From: Apoda limacodes
Taxonomy: Eukaryota > Arthropoda > Insecta > Lepidoptera > Limacodidae
Reading direction: 5' to 3'
Assembly: GCA_946406115.1 (NCBI GenBank)
Contig: OX291558.1
Span: 20,886,205 to 20,950,204, forward strand
Length of the DNA stretch: 64,000 nt
Part shown: one piece after another, positions 1 to 10,610 of the stretch
Numbering within the stretch: position 1 is the first letter of the stretch
How the letters are laid out: every line of letters begins with the position of its first letter
Translations under genes and position numbers: made by a program
The notes under the pieces: generated by a model
What the model was told of the DNA's origin: nothing
The model's input: only the letters and a program-made list of their open reading frames with translations
Database searches by the model: none

Positions 1-890
1 TCGAAATGGTGTACCTCAAGGAAGTATACTCGGGCCAGTATTGTTATTACTATACATCAACGACCTCCCAAATATTATCACCACTGTACTCTATTTGCTA
101 ATGACATATCGGTATTAATTAAATTTGACGATAAAACAAAATACGAAAAAGAAATAAATCAGACTTTTGAGTTATTTAACCTATGTTTCAGAGCAAATAA
201 TCTTTCCAATAATGTTAAAAAAAAAAATATATGCAATTCCTAAATATAAATGCAAAACCTCTTGATGTACAAATCAAACAATGGTAATAAAATAAAAGAA
301 CACTCTGCAGTAAATTTTTGGGAATTACCATTGACAGTAACTTAAAGTGGAAAATGCAAGTAGATAAGGTATGTAAAAAAATTAAAAGATTTGTTTTTGC
401 ACTCTGCAGATTAAAAAAAGTAGTGGAAAAAAAGCAGCATTAATAGCATACCATGGATATGTGGCCTCCTCACTAAGATATGGGTTTTTGTTATGGGAAA
501 ATTCTGTTGACGTCAACCGCATCTTGATCATTTAAAAGAAATGTGGCTCTTGTAGCCATCGGGTAAGACTTAGGATTGATTATTCAGTCATTTAAAGATT
601 ATCACTCTCCCATGTATGTACATATACGAAGTACTCGTAACGATTTTTGTAAAGCTTACACTTGTTTAAAACGAAAAGTGAGAACTGTGCTTTTTACACA
701 AGGTATCCGAATTATTCAGACTACTTCTTATAAAAGAATTAGCAAAAGTATTGCTGTCCTTATTTATAATAAAATACCTGAAAATATTAAAGATATGCCA
801 CAAAAATGTTGCAAAATCAGTAACTTTAGTGGTTAGTTAAAAACTCTACTTATAAAAAAATATACTATTCGGTTAAAAAGTTTATACAAG
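1..890 (+). pseudogene. Decayed non-LTR retrotransposon reverse transcriptase, C-terminal part (Jockey-like)
   Basis: The window opens inside a reverse transcriptase. Bases 8-37 read GVPQGSILGP, RT motif 5 of non-LTR elements, followed by LLLYINDLPN. The catalytic YADD box is ruined: around 90-112 another frame reads FANDIS. Further frame jumps lead to FLGITIDSNLKWKMQVD (about 317-370), the thumb region, then LRYGFLLWENSV (about 473-512). The C-terminal part is still open at 576-836, with YNKIPENIKDMP near its end. These motifs are usual for Jockey-superfamily elements, whose RT copies DNA onto nicked target DNA. Several frameshifts and stops plus the damaged catalytic box mean this copy is dead. 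The 5' part lies outside the window. Clade assignment beyond Jockey/CR1 type is uncertain. Confidence 0.8.
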
Positions 891-2029
891 ATAAAATGAA
901 AATAACTTATTAATTGCTATATATAAACATTTATTATCAATATTTAATCATTGTATAAGAATAACTTATTTAACTTTGACATTTTTGGCATATTGACATT
1001 CAAAAATCTTTGCTGTATTAAAATTCCAATCTGTGTTGAAATTAAAATTTTGTATTGATAATAAGAAATTAACATGTTATTAAAGCTAAATAGATCAAAA
1101 ATATGGTAAATATTTTAATATGAGAGTATCAATTTTATTATTTTTATGTGTGTAAAAATTTATTGTAATAGCTTATAAGAAGTCAGCGAATAAACCATAT
1201 AACAATGACATCTATATATTATATTTGTGCATGCTACAAGTCGGCAAAATGGATAAAACCAATGTAATGTTAACACCTAATGTATTATACTCCATTTTAT
1301 GCGAATCAAGATTCATACATTCTAAAATTTAAGAAGGAGACCTACGTTACGTACGTACGAAGTTGCCATTTTGCTGCTTATACGATGATACGAGTGCCTA
1401 CAGTTTACTTTTAAAGTTTTATTTAAAACTGTTAATTTGTAACAATTTAATATGCAGTGGAAGCGAAGGTTAATTTTCGGCCGGTTGCTGTTCGTACTAT
1501 AATATATTAACGTCCACATTGGCAGGCGACAGACGGGACGGAAAATTGTTTTCGTGCTCCGATGCATTATCAAAAAAGCTGTAGGTAATATGATGATGAA
1601 ATAATCATACTTAAGATAAAACAGCCAAGCGCGTGGTCCAGGCATTAGTTTAGGGTTCCGTAATGTGAGGATTGTAGTTTAGGTAAATTTTCTAAATAGT
1701 TACACACGTAAGTTGTTTGAACGATAATAGAATTTCTTTGTTGGATGTCCACCTTGTAAACTGAAAATTGTGAATATTTGGAAGAATTAAAGAACTAAAA
1801 CTCTTGTCAATAGATTTTTTTGGCAATGTGTTTTGTTTACGAAGAGTTTAAGAAGCAATCATTTTATTTTTTGAAGATTTTAAAGGCACATAGTGGACAC
1901 AACATTAACGTTTTTTTTATTTTATTTTTAAATATAACCCTTGAGAATATTAACAAAGGTACCTATAATTATAGTTTCAAAATCTCGTCTTCAGAGGATA
2001 TTCTTTAGCAATACAAAGTATATGTTTTA
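891..2029. other. AT-rich stretch without recognisable gene
   Basis: I see no domain, RNA gene or clear repeat here. Small open frames on both strands (longest about 107 codons, minus strand 1322-1645) have no recognisable motif and look like chance. There is a perfect 10-base palindrome, cgtacgtacg, at 1350-1359. Part of 1800-2029 may be the degraded upstream part of the RT fragment that follows. Confidence 0.5.
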
Positions 2030-2220
2030 AAATAAAATTCCAGAACATGTGGTTAATTTACCTCGTACTAAATGTCAAAGAAAGTTTAGTAAAAAAGCTA
2101 TAACAAAGTTGATTAATAATACATTAATGATGAAAATGTTTGGAAGGATTAGAACTTAATTAATTGTTATATTAATGAAGGCATTGTATTATTTTTAAAA
2201 TAAAGTTGAAAAAATATAAT
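2030..2220 (+). pseudogene. Fragment of a non-LTR RT C-terminus and 3' end
   Basis: Bases 2030-2159 read NKIPEHVVNLPRTKCQRKF and about 23 more codons to TAA. NKIPE plus downstream spacing matches NKIPENIKDMP in the fragment at the start of the window, so this is the extreme C-terminus of a related Jockey-like element. An AATAAAG signal near 2200 and an A-rich stretch to 2220 fit a retrotransposon 3' end. Everything upstream of the last ~45 codons is missing. Confidence 0.55.
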
Positions 2221-2640
2221 AGATTAACTACTCAGTTTCTTGTCGGTTCTTCTCGTGTAGTAAAATTATTCCGTCCGAATCTATGTTAAAGTTTATAAAA
2301 TTATAAATTAAAGTAACAATTCAAAAGTGTTGCTTAAAAGTTTACTTGAATAAAAAAAGTTATTTAGGGACTAATCCAAACTCCATCCCTCCAATCCCTC
2401 CACTGCTTGTGGGTGTGTGAAAAAACAACCCTTAACTATAGCTATTAATAGAAAGATAATTTTCTTTTTATATTATTGGACACACTGACTTACACCACAA
2501 AACTCTGCTCTGAGGAAACAGGCTCTGTTTTGTGATTTTACTTTGGTACCCCAAAAGGGGATGAAATAACTTTGTCTGTTCAGCTTCCTGTCAGCCATAA
2601 GCCATGTCAAAGACCTTTGGGGCTTTGGGCGGCAAACCCA
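2221..2640. other. No gene seen
   Basis: AT-rich spacer with no open frame or repeat that I can name. Confidence 0.4.
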
Positions 2641-2830
2641 TGGGAATCTATACTATTATTGTAAATACGTTAGTGAGTTTGTTTATTTGACCTTCTTTCA
2701 CGCCGCAAAAGAGCTGATATTTAGCACGGAGATAATTGACGAGATGGAGCAGGACAAGTTTCCTCAGCAATAACTATAACCGAATTCCACGTGGTCCAAC
2801 TGTACTTGATACAGCTATAAAAAAAACTTT
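2641..2830 (+). mobile_element. Helitron-like element, group A, 5' fragment
   Basis: It opens with 'tctatactattattgtaaat' followed by 'gtttgtt', the head shared with the copies at 6845, 38505 and 38888, and contains 'aactataaccgaattcca', also in those copies. The 3' end with CTAG is missing. It is non-coding. Confidence 0.45.
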
Positions 2831-2834
2831 CTTA

Positions 2835-3170
2835 TTATAACAAGTCAAAATCAAAAAAATCAATAAACAAGTTGTCATAAATATCCTGTCTTCCTTCATT
2901 ATCAGCCTCACACGTCCCTACTATTGCGACACGGACTACCCTCAGCGAGGGCGATTTGGGCCATAGTCCACACGCAGGCCCAATGCGGATTGTGGACTTC
3001 ACATACGCCTTTTTTTTGACGTAAGCAGGTTTCCTCATGATGTTTTCCTTCAGCTAAAAACCAGTGGTGTGAATAATCAATGTTCTTGAAAAATTACGAA
3101 AAAGACTCATTGGTACACGCTGGTATCTAACCTCCGAGACTCGGGATGCAAAGCCAAAAGGGTGGAGACG
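2835..3170 (-). mobile_element. SINE, family C (RTE-tail type), minus strand
   Basis: The reverse complement matches the plus-strand copy at 58495-58800 over most of its length: the shared blocks 'attattcacaccactgg', 'aaggaaaacatc' and 'aggaaacctgc' occur in the same order. The block 'aatccgcattgggcc' recalls the 3' tail of lepidopteran RTE elements (from memory), so an RTE LINE probably mobilised it. The head carries a degraded B-box-like 'tcggaggtta'. No coding capacity. Confidence 0.6.
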
Positions 3171-3470
3171 CGGTCAGAAGCTAGCTAATAATAAAACTAT
3201 TGCTTGTACTTATATGGCAAAACTCTGTCAGATTGGCCTAAACCAACTTAAAAGTAGGTTTTCGTAAAAATCTGACTTATTCAATTCCTATATTAAAGCG
3301 GATTTGGCTTTTAATTTGTTTTGGTTTATTTTAGACATCAAATTACAGATCACGTACAGCCGCACGTTTTACCACTGCGCCACTTAGCATATTAAAAATA
3401 ATGATTATATATTTAGTAAGTTTTCTAATTTCATATAACCTTAACAAGGTTATATATAGTTGTTACAATA
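3171..3470. other. Spacer with a possible SINE-head remnant
   Basis: On the minus strand 3355-3390 read 'ggcgcagtggtaaaacgtgc', like an A-box-bearing SINE head, but no B box or tail follows. The rest is AT-rich with no feature. Confidence 0.3.
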
Positions 3471-3741
3471 GATGTCCCTATTTAACCTTTGTGTGGATCC
3501 ATTGCATTACTTTAGGGCAGATCTATTTCCAAAGTTGCTTAAATGGATCCTTACAGGCACTCCCTCCGAGCTTAATCCGAGTTCGTTTTCAGTTAAGATA
3601 CAACACTCTAATTTCGTCACTATTTTAGGTGTAACAGACAGTTATAGACAGTGTTAACTCGCCATCAAAGTTATAATTTAGTTTGAATTTGTAATTATGA
3701 TCCTAAGTTTATTTCTATTATGATAAAATAAAAAAAAAAAT
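3471..3741 (+). repeat. Possible retroposon 3' end with poly-A
   Basis: The segment closes with 'tatgataaaataaaaaaaaa' at 3719-3741, a typical untemplated A tail after an AATAAA-like signal. Two overlapping short frames (3401-3628 and 3472-3657) show no known motif. It could be the 3' end of a non-LTR element or a processed transcript; the 5' limit is unclear. Confidence 0.3.
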
Positions 3742-4084
3742 GGTTAATTTTTTGTAGCAGTATTTAGGTGTACTGAAATCATTTTTACTACCCTACTATG
3801 GTAGAGCTAAAAAGGAGAAGAGAATATGATTTTAGCAGGTAAGTATGTATATTCATTTGTTCTTGCATAACTTTTAAAACTACTTCTCATAATTTGACAA
3901 ATTAAAGAGTTAAAAATAAAATTTCTTTTTTTTTTATTGTCTCGATTGTGAGAATAGATTTTTTTGTGGAACCTTGGAGCACCTTTTTCTGCGTCGTACC
4001 GGAGCAACGAAGTGACTTCTGTTTTTAAAATAGGTAGAGCTGGAGGAACAGAGAAAATATGTATGTATGAGATCACTGTTTTGA
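3742..4084. other. No gene seen
   Basis: AT-rich spacer. A minus-strand open frame at 3807-4076 (89 codons) has no recognisable motif. Confidence 0.4.
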
Positions 4085-4990
4085 TCCCTGTAAGTGGTTA
4101 ACCAGTGGCTTTACCTACCTACATCACAATGTGGAGGGTAAACTCCGATGATGAGCCCATCTCCTCAATACTGCTTCAGAAAAAATGTACCTTTTATTGC
4201 GTTGGAAATCCTCATCAAGACCCATGCGCTGCGAGGACAGAGCACGGGGTTGGACTCTTACCGACTAAAACCAACGGTGTTCCTTCTCGCGGCTTAACGG
4301 CGGGGCCACGGGAACTCTTGAATGCGTCCGCGACTCCGCCAGCAGTGGTGGCGGCTCGATCGGTTGCTAACTACATCCGAAACAGTGCCGCCTTACCTCC
4401 CCTTCCAAAGATGCCGTGCCGGGAACATGTGGCTCAGCATCTCTCCCTCCTGACCCCACCCTAATCGTGGACGAGAGGTTTCCCCGAGTCTCCTGCCCGG
4501 GGCATCGGCTACAGCAGCAGCAACCTCCTCCTCACTGAATTTCGGTGTCGTGGTAGACAGGCTGAGTGGCAACGAAAAACCAACAAAACTCTTCCACTGC
4601 GGCCCTACTCCGATCGAAGTTGGTAGAATGAGTAGCAGTCTGTTTCGGACACTCACCCATCCCACCGCGCTCCACCCTGCCGCAAACTGCAGAGTGACTC
4701 TGCCAAGACCTTGGTGGAAAGACTGAGCAGCAATGAAAAACCGACACAGCTCTTCCACCGTGGGCCCACATCGGCCATGACAGAAAGGAAGTCCTATTAC
4801 TCTTTTCCCACCACAGCCCACTACCTCATTTGCACTCCTTGGGCTCATTGGAGCGGTCCTACAGCCCAGGTTACTAGCCATTGGAGGCTATCACTCGACC
4901 AATGCCCAGGCTACATCGGCCAGCCTCGCCGTTTTACCAGGACGTATCACGAAGAGACAGGCGAGAATTTGGATTTGATTTGAATTTGGC
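4085..4990. repeat. GC-rich repeat of unknown family with internal ~165-bp duplication
   Basis: This block is much richer in GC than its surroundings. Two internal segments, about 4555-4605 and 4720-4770, share 'gaaaaacc' and 'ctcttccac' in the same order, so it contains a diverged tandem duplication with a period near 165 bp. Open frames on both strands (119, 162 and 90 codons) overlap each other and switch frame across the duplication, which argues against a conserved protein. It is probably part of a transposon or an old segmental repeat; I cannot name the family. Confidence 0.4.
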
Positions 4991-5365
4991 TTACCTGGTA
5001 CGTACCCCGAAATAATTTACCTGGGCTAAGGTGAATTTATACAGGATGTAACAAAATAGAGGTACTAATCTAGCATTACGAAAAAGCTTCAAAAGTATGT
5101 AAGCATTTATTAAATTGTCATTTCTTGACGAACTTCATAAAGTTTTGGACAGGACAGCATACATTATTTTAATCTCGGTAAATCAAGTAGTTACTGTAGG
5201 AACCCTACAGCGATGGGCAATGCTGCGCCGACGGAGCCGCGAGAAAATGCTGGAACATAATAAAATAACAAACTTTGAACATTTATTTGCTTCACAATAG
5301 TTCACATTTAGGCACATAAATCGTAATACTCTAAATTTTCCACAAACATTAATTTGCTTAAATTA
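4991..5365. other. Spacer with small hairpin
   Basis: No gene seen. A 7-bp inverted repeat, ctgtagg-aac-cctacag, lies at 5194-5210. The open frame 5115-5300 has no motif. Confidence 0.4.
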
Positions 5366-5450
5366 AGCTCATGAGAGGCTGGAGCCTTTAATAAATAATG
5401 TGGTCTAGATTGTGACCCGCACTAGGTTTTAGCCTGATTATCTATTAGTC
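5366..5450. repeat. Short repeat family D, copy 1
   Basis: It carries 'ggagcctttaataaataat' followed by 'gtctagattgtgaccc', matching 'ggagtctta...gtctaga...gtgacctg' at 19480, 27307, 45885 and 61741. Non-coding. Confidence 0.4.
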
Positions 5451-5519
5451 TTCTTGCTCATGTGTGCTACTATATTTAAGCCTTGATTTGTGTGAATATG
5501 GATTTGTGTTAGTGTATAT

Positions 5520-5685
5520 GTTAACTCCTAGTGACTTTTAAAGTCCTAGTATATCTTCATAGAAGTAAGAAATACAATATAACATAGAAATAATCCTTCG
5601 TTTATGACTCCCTGAACTTTAGAGTCTTAGAATAAAATATATTTATTACACATGCCCTATCTATTCATATCTATATACTTAAAAA
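5520..5685 (-). mobile_element. SINE family B, 3' tail fragment
   Basis: 'aactcctagtgactttt', 'aaagtcctagtat' and 'atgactccctgaac' match the tail of the full minus-strand copy at 12288-12605. The tRNA-like head is absent. Confidence 0.6.
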
Positions 5686-6254
5686 TCAATTGCTGTTCGT
5701 TAGTCTCGCTATAACTCGAGAACGGCCAAACCGATTTGGATAATTCTTTTTTTATTGTGTTCGTTTTTGTTAAGGCAAGCTATAAAATGTTAGTAAAAGG
5801 GTCAAGTGCGAGTCGGACTTACGCAATAAGGGTAAACCTATTGTAATGAACCAATTTGGATAAATTTTTTTGTTGTGTTCGTTATTTTTAGAGCAAGGAT
5901 TATATGTATAAAAAACGGTCAAGTGCGAGTCGGATTCGCGCACTAAGGAAAACTCGAAGACGGGTGGACCAATTCGGGTAATTTCTTTTTTGTTGTGTTT
6001 GTTAGTGTTAAGGCAAGGTTTTTATGAAAGAAAAAAACGGTCAAGTGCGAGTCGGACATGGCAATAAGGGTGAACCGATTGTAATTAAATTTAAATAGGT
6101 TGTTATGCACATGCCGGGGAAGGTTTCTGAGAAAGAAAAAAAGGGGCTTCGGACTTGCGCAATAAGAGTTTAAATACAAATTAACTTGACATATGTAGGT
6201 ATATAAACAATACATCTATATACATACAGAACAACGTCTGCCGGGCCAGCTAGT
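5664..6254 (+). mobile_element. Helitron-like element, group B, with internal ~120-bp tandem units
   Basis: It starts near 'tatatacttaaaaatcaatt' and ends 'ccgggccagCTAG|T', the CTAG|T end expected of a Helitron, with a short cagaacaacgtctg stem just before. Inside, 'gtcaagtgcgagtcgga' recurs at about 5802, 5921 and 6042, with a ruined fourth copy near 6149, so a ~120-bp unit is repeated three to four times. The related copy at 18078-18305 has a single unit. No Rep/helicase coding sequence is present, so it would be non-autonomous. The Helitron assignment rests on the end structure alone. Confidence 0.45.
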
Positions 6255-6395
6255 TATACATAAATACACCCAGACTCAAGACAAACATAAATATTATAAT
6301 ATGACATAAATGTTTGTCCATTGCGGAAATCGAACCCACACCCTCTGCACAGCAGCTGACACACTACCACCTAGCTGCTAGGGATTTAGGATACC
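6255..6395 (-). mobile_element. SINE family A fragment
   Basis: The reverse complement holds the B box 'gtgtgggttcgatttc' and then 'catttatgtc' and 'gagtctgggtgtattta', as in the full copies at 46437-46725 and 47622-47870. The 3' part is missing, and the fragment directly abuts the Helitron-like end. Confidence 0.65.
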
Positions 6396-6844
6396 AAATT
6401 TAGGACGGGCAGAGCAGCTGGCAAAAGCTGGTAAAAGTCAACCTCAATCAAAGTGCACTCTTAACACTGCGATATAGGCTAGATAGCGTAATTACGCCGT
6501 TTTTGTGCAAATTTGTGGCTAGGTATGAAATACCTTCCGTAGCTAGCGACAAGTCGTCTGCATAGAAAAAGATAGAAAGAAAGAAAGTGTCGCGGCGACG
6601 CGTCTTAAATAAAGTTATTTTACTTAGTATTATAATTTACTTAGACTTACTTTTGTGAATATTCAAACTAGTGAAACTATTTTGTCACTAATATGTTAAA
6701 CAGAAAGTTTCGTTCAATTTCTAATTCCTGTAAAGTATTACGATAAAAATAAATTAAAATAGACCAAAAAGTAAAAAAATCCAATGGCGTTTCGTATTTT
6801 CACAATTATATATATTTCTAAACTTGTCATTTTAATTTAAAATA
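6396..6844. other. No gene seen
   Basis: AT-rich spacer. No motif-bearing frame or identifiable repeat. Confidence 0.4.
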
Positions 6845-7133
6845 TAATCCTACTAATATTACAAATGAGAAAGTTTGTTTGGATGGATGTTTGTTACTCA
6901 CGCTTCAACCACTGGACGGATCGGGATGAAACTTGGCATACATATAGCTTAGGTCCTAGAATAGCATATAGGCTACTTTTTATCCCGAAATTTCGGCATA
7001 AATAACTACAACCGAGCTTTAACGAACTATAGCTATAGCTACAGCTTGAAATAGCAAACTTCATTAGTGTAATTAAGGAGTAAATCACAGTCGCCGATAA
7101 CCGAATTTAGGGCAGGTGGAGCCGCTGACAAAG
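6845..7133 (+). mobile_element. Helitron-like element, group A
   Basis: It begins 'cctactaatattacaaatga' and contains 'cttcaaccactggacggatc', 'gggatgaaacttggcata' and 'ctactttttatcccg'. It ends 'ggagccgctgacaaagtCTAG|T'. Intact relatives show a small gcgg-ag-ccgc stem before CTAG, the usual Helitron 3' hairpin; here it is mutated. Non-autonomous, no coding sequence. Closely related to 38505-38770. Confidence 0.5.
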
Positions 7134-7282
7134 TCTAGTTATGTATAAAGTAAACCGTCTGGCATGCTGAAATAACTTTGAGTATTGAATATTAAGTTTT
7201 TAATTACATCAATCATATAAGGTTAAATGTAAGTAAACCGCTTACTGACTTATAATTACTAACTAACTTATAACTATAATAA

Positions 7283-7430
7283 ATACTAGGGATCTTATGA
7301 ATCCTATATAGTACATCAATTAAACAAATACAGAAATATCAATAATAATATACATACATAGTAATAACGATTCTTTGTTTGAGACTCCTTGAAACTTGGA
7401 GTCTTTGAAGGTAACGTATCATAAATGGAC
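7283..7430 (-). mobile_element. SINE family B, 3' tail fragment (degraded)
   Basis: 'tagtacatcaat', 'tatacatacatag' and 'gagactccttgaa' follow in the same order as in the tail of the copy at 12288-12605. Head missing. Confidence 0.45.
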
Positions 7431-7509
7431 CCATTAATTTGTCCCACTAATGGGGCCACAAGGGAGACCTATTTTTTGTGGTCCCACTGTAGTTTAGCTA
7501 AATGACGTG
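7431..7509 (+). repeat. Flanking direct repeat, left
   Basis: 'cactaatggggccacaag' here resembles 'ctattaatgggccctcaag' at about 8180 in the same orientation. The two bracket the minisatellite. Confidence 0.35.
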
Positions 7510-8045
7510 TCGTGTTAAATGATGTCTGAGATGACGATTTTGATGAGGTCTATTACTTCTGTAGACAAACCACTAGTCTACATTTTCAGAGATATAGTCC
7601 TTTCTAATTTGACAACAGACATCTAAAATAAAGATCTTCATGAGATAAATACTTTCTGAAAAGTATGAATAAGTCTACAATTAACAGTTCCAGAGATATA
7701 GCCCTTTATTGGTTGAGAGATTTCATCGAAAATAATGACCTTGATGAGGTTATTTCTGTAAATAAACTGCTAGTCTACAATAAATAGTTATGGAGATATA
7801 GCCCTTTATAGTTTGACAGCTGTCATCCAAGATATAGATCTTTATAAGTTTTATCATATATGTAAACAAACTACTAGCCTACAATCAATAGTAACGGAAA
7901 TATAGTAGTCTTTTCTACTTTGATAGCTGTCATCTGAAATAAAGATCGTAATGAAATCTGTAATTTCTGTGAGTAAACTACTAGTCTACGATCAATAGTT
8001 ACAGAGATATTGCCCTTTCTAGTTTGGTAGCTGTCATACGAAATA
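7510..8045. repeat. Minisatellite, ~100-108-bp unit, about 5 copies
   Basis: The marker 'ctagtctacaat' (with small changes) occurs at about 7573, 7671, 7771, 7874 and 7981. Each is followed by 'agagatatagccctttct' and a 'gacagctgtcat'-like block. Units are clearly diverged. Non-coding. Confidence 0.75.
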
Positions 8046-9129
8046 GTATTTAAAAAGCATTGAAAAAAAAATTACATCAAAATATCGTTGAAAATTATAA
8101 ATATTTAAAACATATTATTAAAAAAAAATTAAAACAGCACCTACCCATACACATTTATTTAGTACTTAAATATGGTGATGGTCCTATTAATGGGCCCTCA
8201 AGAAAATATTGGGAAAGGCCTGTGCCTCTACAGTAAAGCGCACAACGCCCAAGTCAAATTTATACTTTAATTAAAATAAACCAATTAGAAAATGCACAAA
8301 TAGGCAAAATTAGATGATGCACTGAATAGGCAAAATTAAAAATTTTCATTTGCTAAGTTAATTCTTTATAGCTTTGCAATAAAATTTGCACAAAACTTAT
8401 TTTCACATTTTTCATTTCAATTTTGTCCATCTTTACTTTAGGGAAGCACCAATCCTGAACTCAAAACTACATACTAAAGACTTACCTTAATTGTGAAGCA
8501 AAAAAAACGATACGGAAGTTAATAAAGGTATAAGGGATAAGAACTCATCAACTGAAATAATTACATCTACAAAAAAAATATTAGCAAAAAAATTTTGTCG
8601 GTTAAAACTACAAATATTATTTTATTCACACGCTGAAATTCAGCAAACATTTTTAACTTTTTTGTTCTTTTTACTTCATAAAGGTAGGTACACATACATT
8701 TATAAAATCTTGTAAAGTATATTTAGTGATGCTCAACTGTTGTCAAAAGGTTTTATAACAAGTGTGACAGGCGTGCCGTGTTAAAACGTGTCATTTTTAT
8801 AACGAGCTTATTGTCTTTACGGGACACAAATTACTGCAAAACTAGACCAAGAGGCATGTAGGTAGAGAGCAGCAATCTTTTCTGACCCGGTGGTCGAAAC
8901 TCAAAACTACAGTTGTCATGTTGAAATGGTGTGAACTTACAACGACACTAGCGACCAAACACCTAAGGTCAGAAGGTCAGAAAAATTTGTTACACGCTAT
9001 GTAGTATAATATATAACTACAAAAGTGGGATTCGCACTATTGTTTTAATGGATAGTCTTATTTTAAAAAAAAAAACATTAATTTATTAAACATTAATTAG
9101 GAAAAAAATTTGGATCGCACTTAAGTACG
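8046..9129. other. No gene seen
   Basis: AT-rich spacer. Near 8880-8985, 'tttctgaccc' and an inverted 'aggtcagaaaaa' occur, and 'aaatggtgtgaacttac' is shared with 34300-34320, which hints at a short dispersed repeat. Confidence 0.4.
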
Positions 9130-9985
9130 CCTGCGTGTTTACGGATAAGAAAACCGCATTCAGTGAGGGTCCTCATTTCCGGACTACGTCCTTTAACATT
9201 TCCAAGAGCACTGGGATCCTTGGTGTTGACATATCCAGCGACATCCAAGTCCGAGATTATTTGGATGACAAGGTAAATGTGTCCAAAAAACTTTGTGTTC
9301 TCAGCAATGGGCAAAGGTTGATGCTTTGCAAGTCGCAAGTCCGGCCTCGAATAAAGTACTGCTGCTATCTGTGGGCGGAAGCACCTGGGTACCGGCTTGG
9401 CCCTTTTGACTCGCTTTAACAATAAGCTAAGAGAATTGTCGACTATCTCAAACTCACAAGCAATATCGAACCTTTAAATTTGAGGAGAGACTTTGCCTCC
9501 CTTTATGTGTTCAACCGCCTGCATAATGGGCTGTATTTAACTTATATTTATAAATTTAGTTATACCTTAAATACCATACATTATATATTTAATGACTTCT
9601 TTCTTGAAGAACCCCATATTACAATATGGGGTCCATAGAAAAAATAACTGAAGAACTGTTCGAAACGATGCCAACGGCTACTTTCTACCATCAGCACTGC
9701 TCGCTACCGGCAGGGAATTGACCTTCACACCCTAGAACATAAAAAGTCACGAACAGTGCAGTTCCGTTCCCCTGTGAGCGCTGAGGTTGAGGAATAAGCT
9801 TCCTAAAGCCTTCTCCAAGTAACACAGCATGGGGGCAACAAAGAAGTGATTAGAGTTGTAAGGGTCGGCAACCCGTGATTAATGCCCCAGGTGATGCAAG
9901 CGTCCAAAGGCTTTGGTGTCCGCTTAACATATAGGCAGACCGTAAGTTGGTGGCAAACGTTAGGAGTATAAAAAAAGTTTTAGAT
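9130..9985 (+). pseudogene. Decayed CR1-type non-LTR retrotransposon, 3' part
   Basis: It is homologous to the young copies at 35142 and 55437, from the RT thumb onward: 'gggatccttggtgttgacat' (GILGVDIS), then the region for YKSQVRP and LWAGAPGY, and a tail with 'aagcgtccaaaggct' ending 'gtataaaaaaag'. Open at 9135-9419 with many changes, then stops and shifts. About 9536-9650 is extra sequence absent from the young copies. Part of that insert (9589-9620) is an inverted piece of the element's own 3' region, and a perfect hairpin accccatatt-ac-aatatggggt sits at 9611-9632. No function is possible: the palm domain is missing and the frame is broken. Confidence 0.85.
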
Positions 9986-10127
9986 TCATCGACAAATTTA
10001 TAACGTTTCCCCGTTTCGGTTTTTATAAAATTCGCAAGTATCTACTTAATATTTATTTTGAATGTAAAATTTCACGCGTGTATGTATTTCCTTTTCTACA
10101 TGGTTATTCAATTAATAGGTATATTAT

Positions 10128-10400
10128 GTAGATTTTGCCCGCGACTCCGCCCGCGCTAAATTAGGCTATCGGCGTGAGATTTCTACAGTTACTCCTTGAT
10201 TGGGTACATTTCTTGCATGTGGAATCCGGTAATAGTTATTCTAGCGGCAACATTTAAATATACCGGAATGAAATTAGCCTTCATCAGTGCCAAAACTTTT
10301 GGTCAGTTGGTTGCTCCGCTGCGACATGAAGGAAGGACAAACAAACAGACAAAAAAACTCATTTTCGTATTTGTAATATTGGTATGGATATATGAATAGT
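10128..10400 (-). mobile_element. Helitron-like element, group A, minus strand
   Basis: Read on the minus strand it opens 'tatccataccaatattacaa' and closes 'gcgggcggagtcgcgggcaa' with the final CTAG damaged. The gcgg-ag-tcgc stem is recognisable. Its short open frame (10196-10399) is not a gene. Confidence 0.45.
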
Positions 10401-10610
10401 ATAAGACGGCCTTATAATTGTGCTTTGTTTACACTAACTCTGTGTTATAGGTAAGTGTCTTGGGTGTGTGAGAACCACAACTTTATGTAATGTAAAACAA
10501 GTGCGACATACATGTACCCACGATTCCCCAATACTTTAAAGACTTGGCAGTCCGCTTTTTCGAGCGTACGCAAAATCACCCGAATCGTTTAATTGTGCAA
10601 TCCACAACGT
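10401..10610. other. Spacer
   Basis: No feature recognised. A TTG-initiated open frame runs from 10544 into the next element. Confidence 0.35.

Noticed and set aside
4393..4881. 162-codon minus-strand open frame
   Set aside because: Lies in a GC-rich repeat where stop codons are rare, switches frame across an internal duplication, and has no domain motif.
7510..8045. CRISPR array
   Set aside because: Units of ~100 bp diverge along their whole length with no short identical repeat and unique spacers; insect context.
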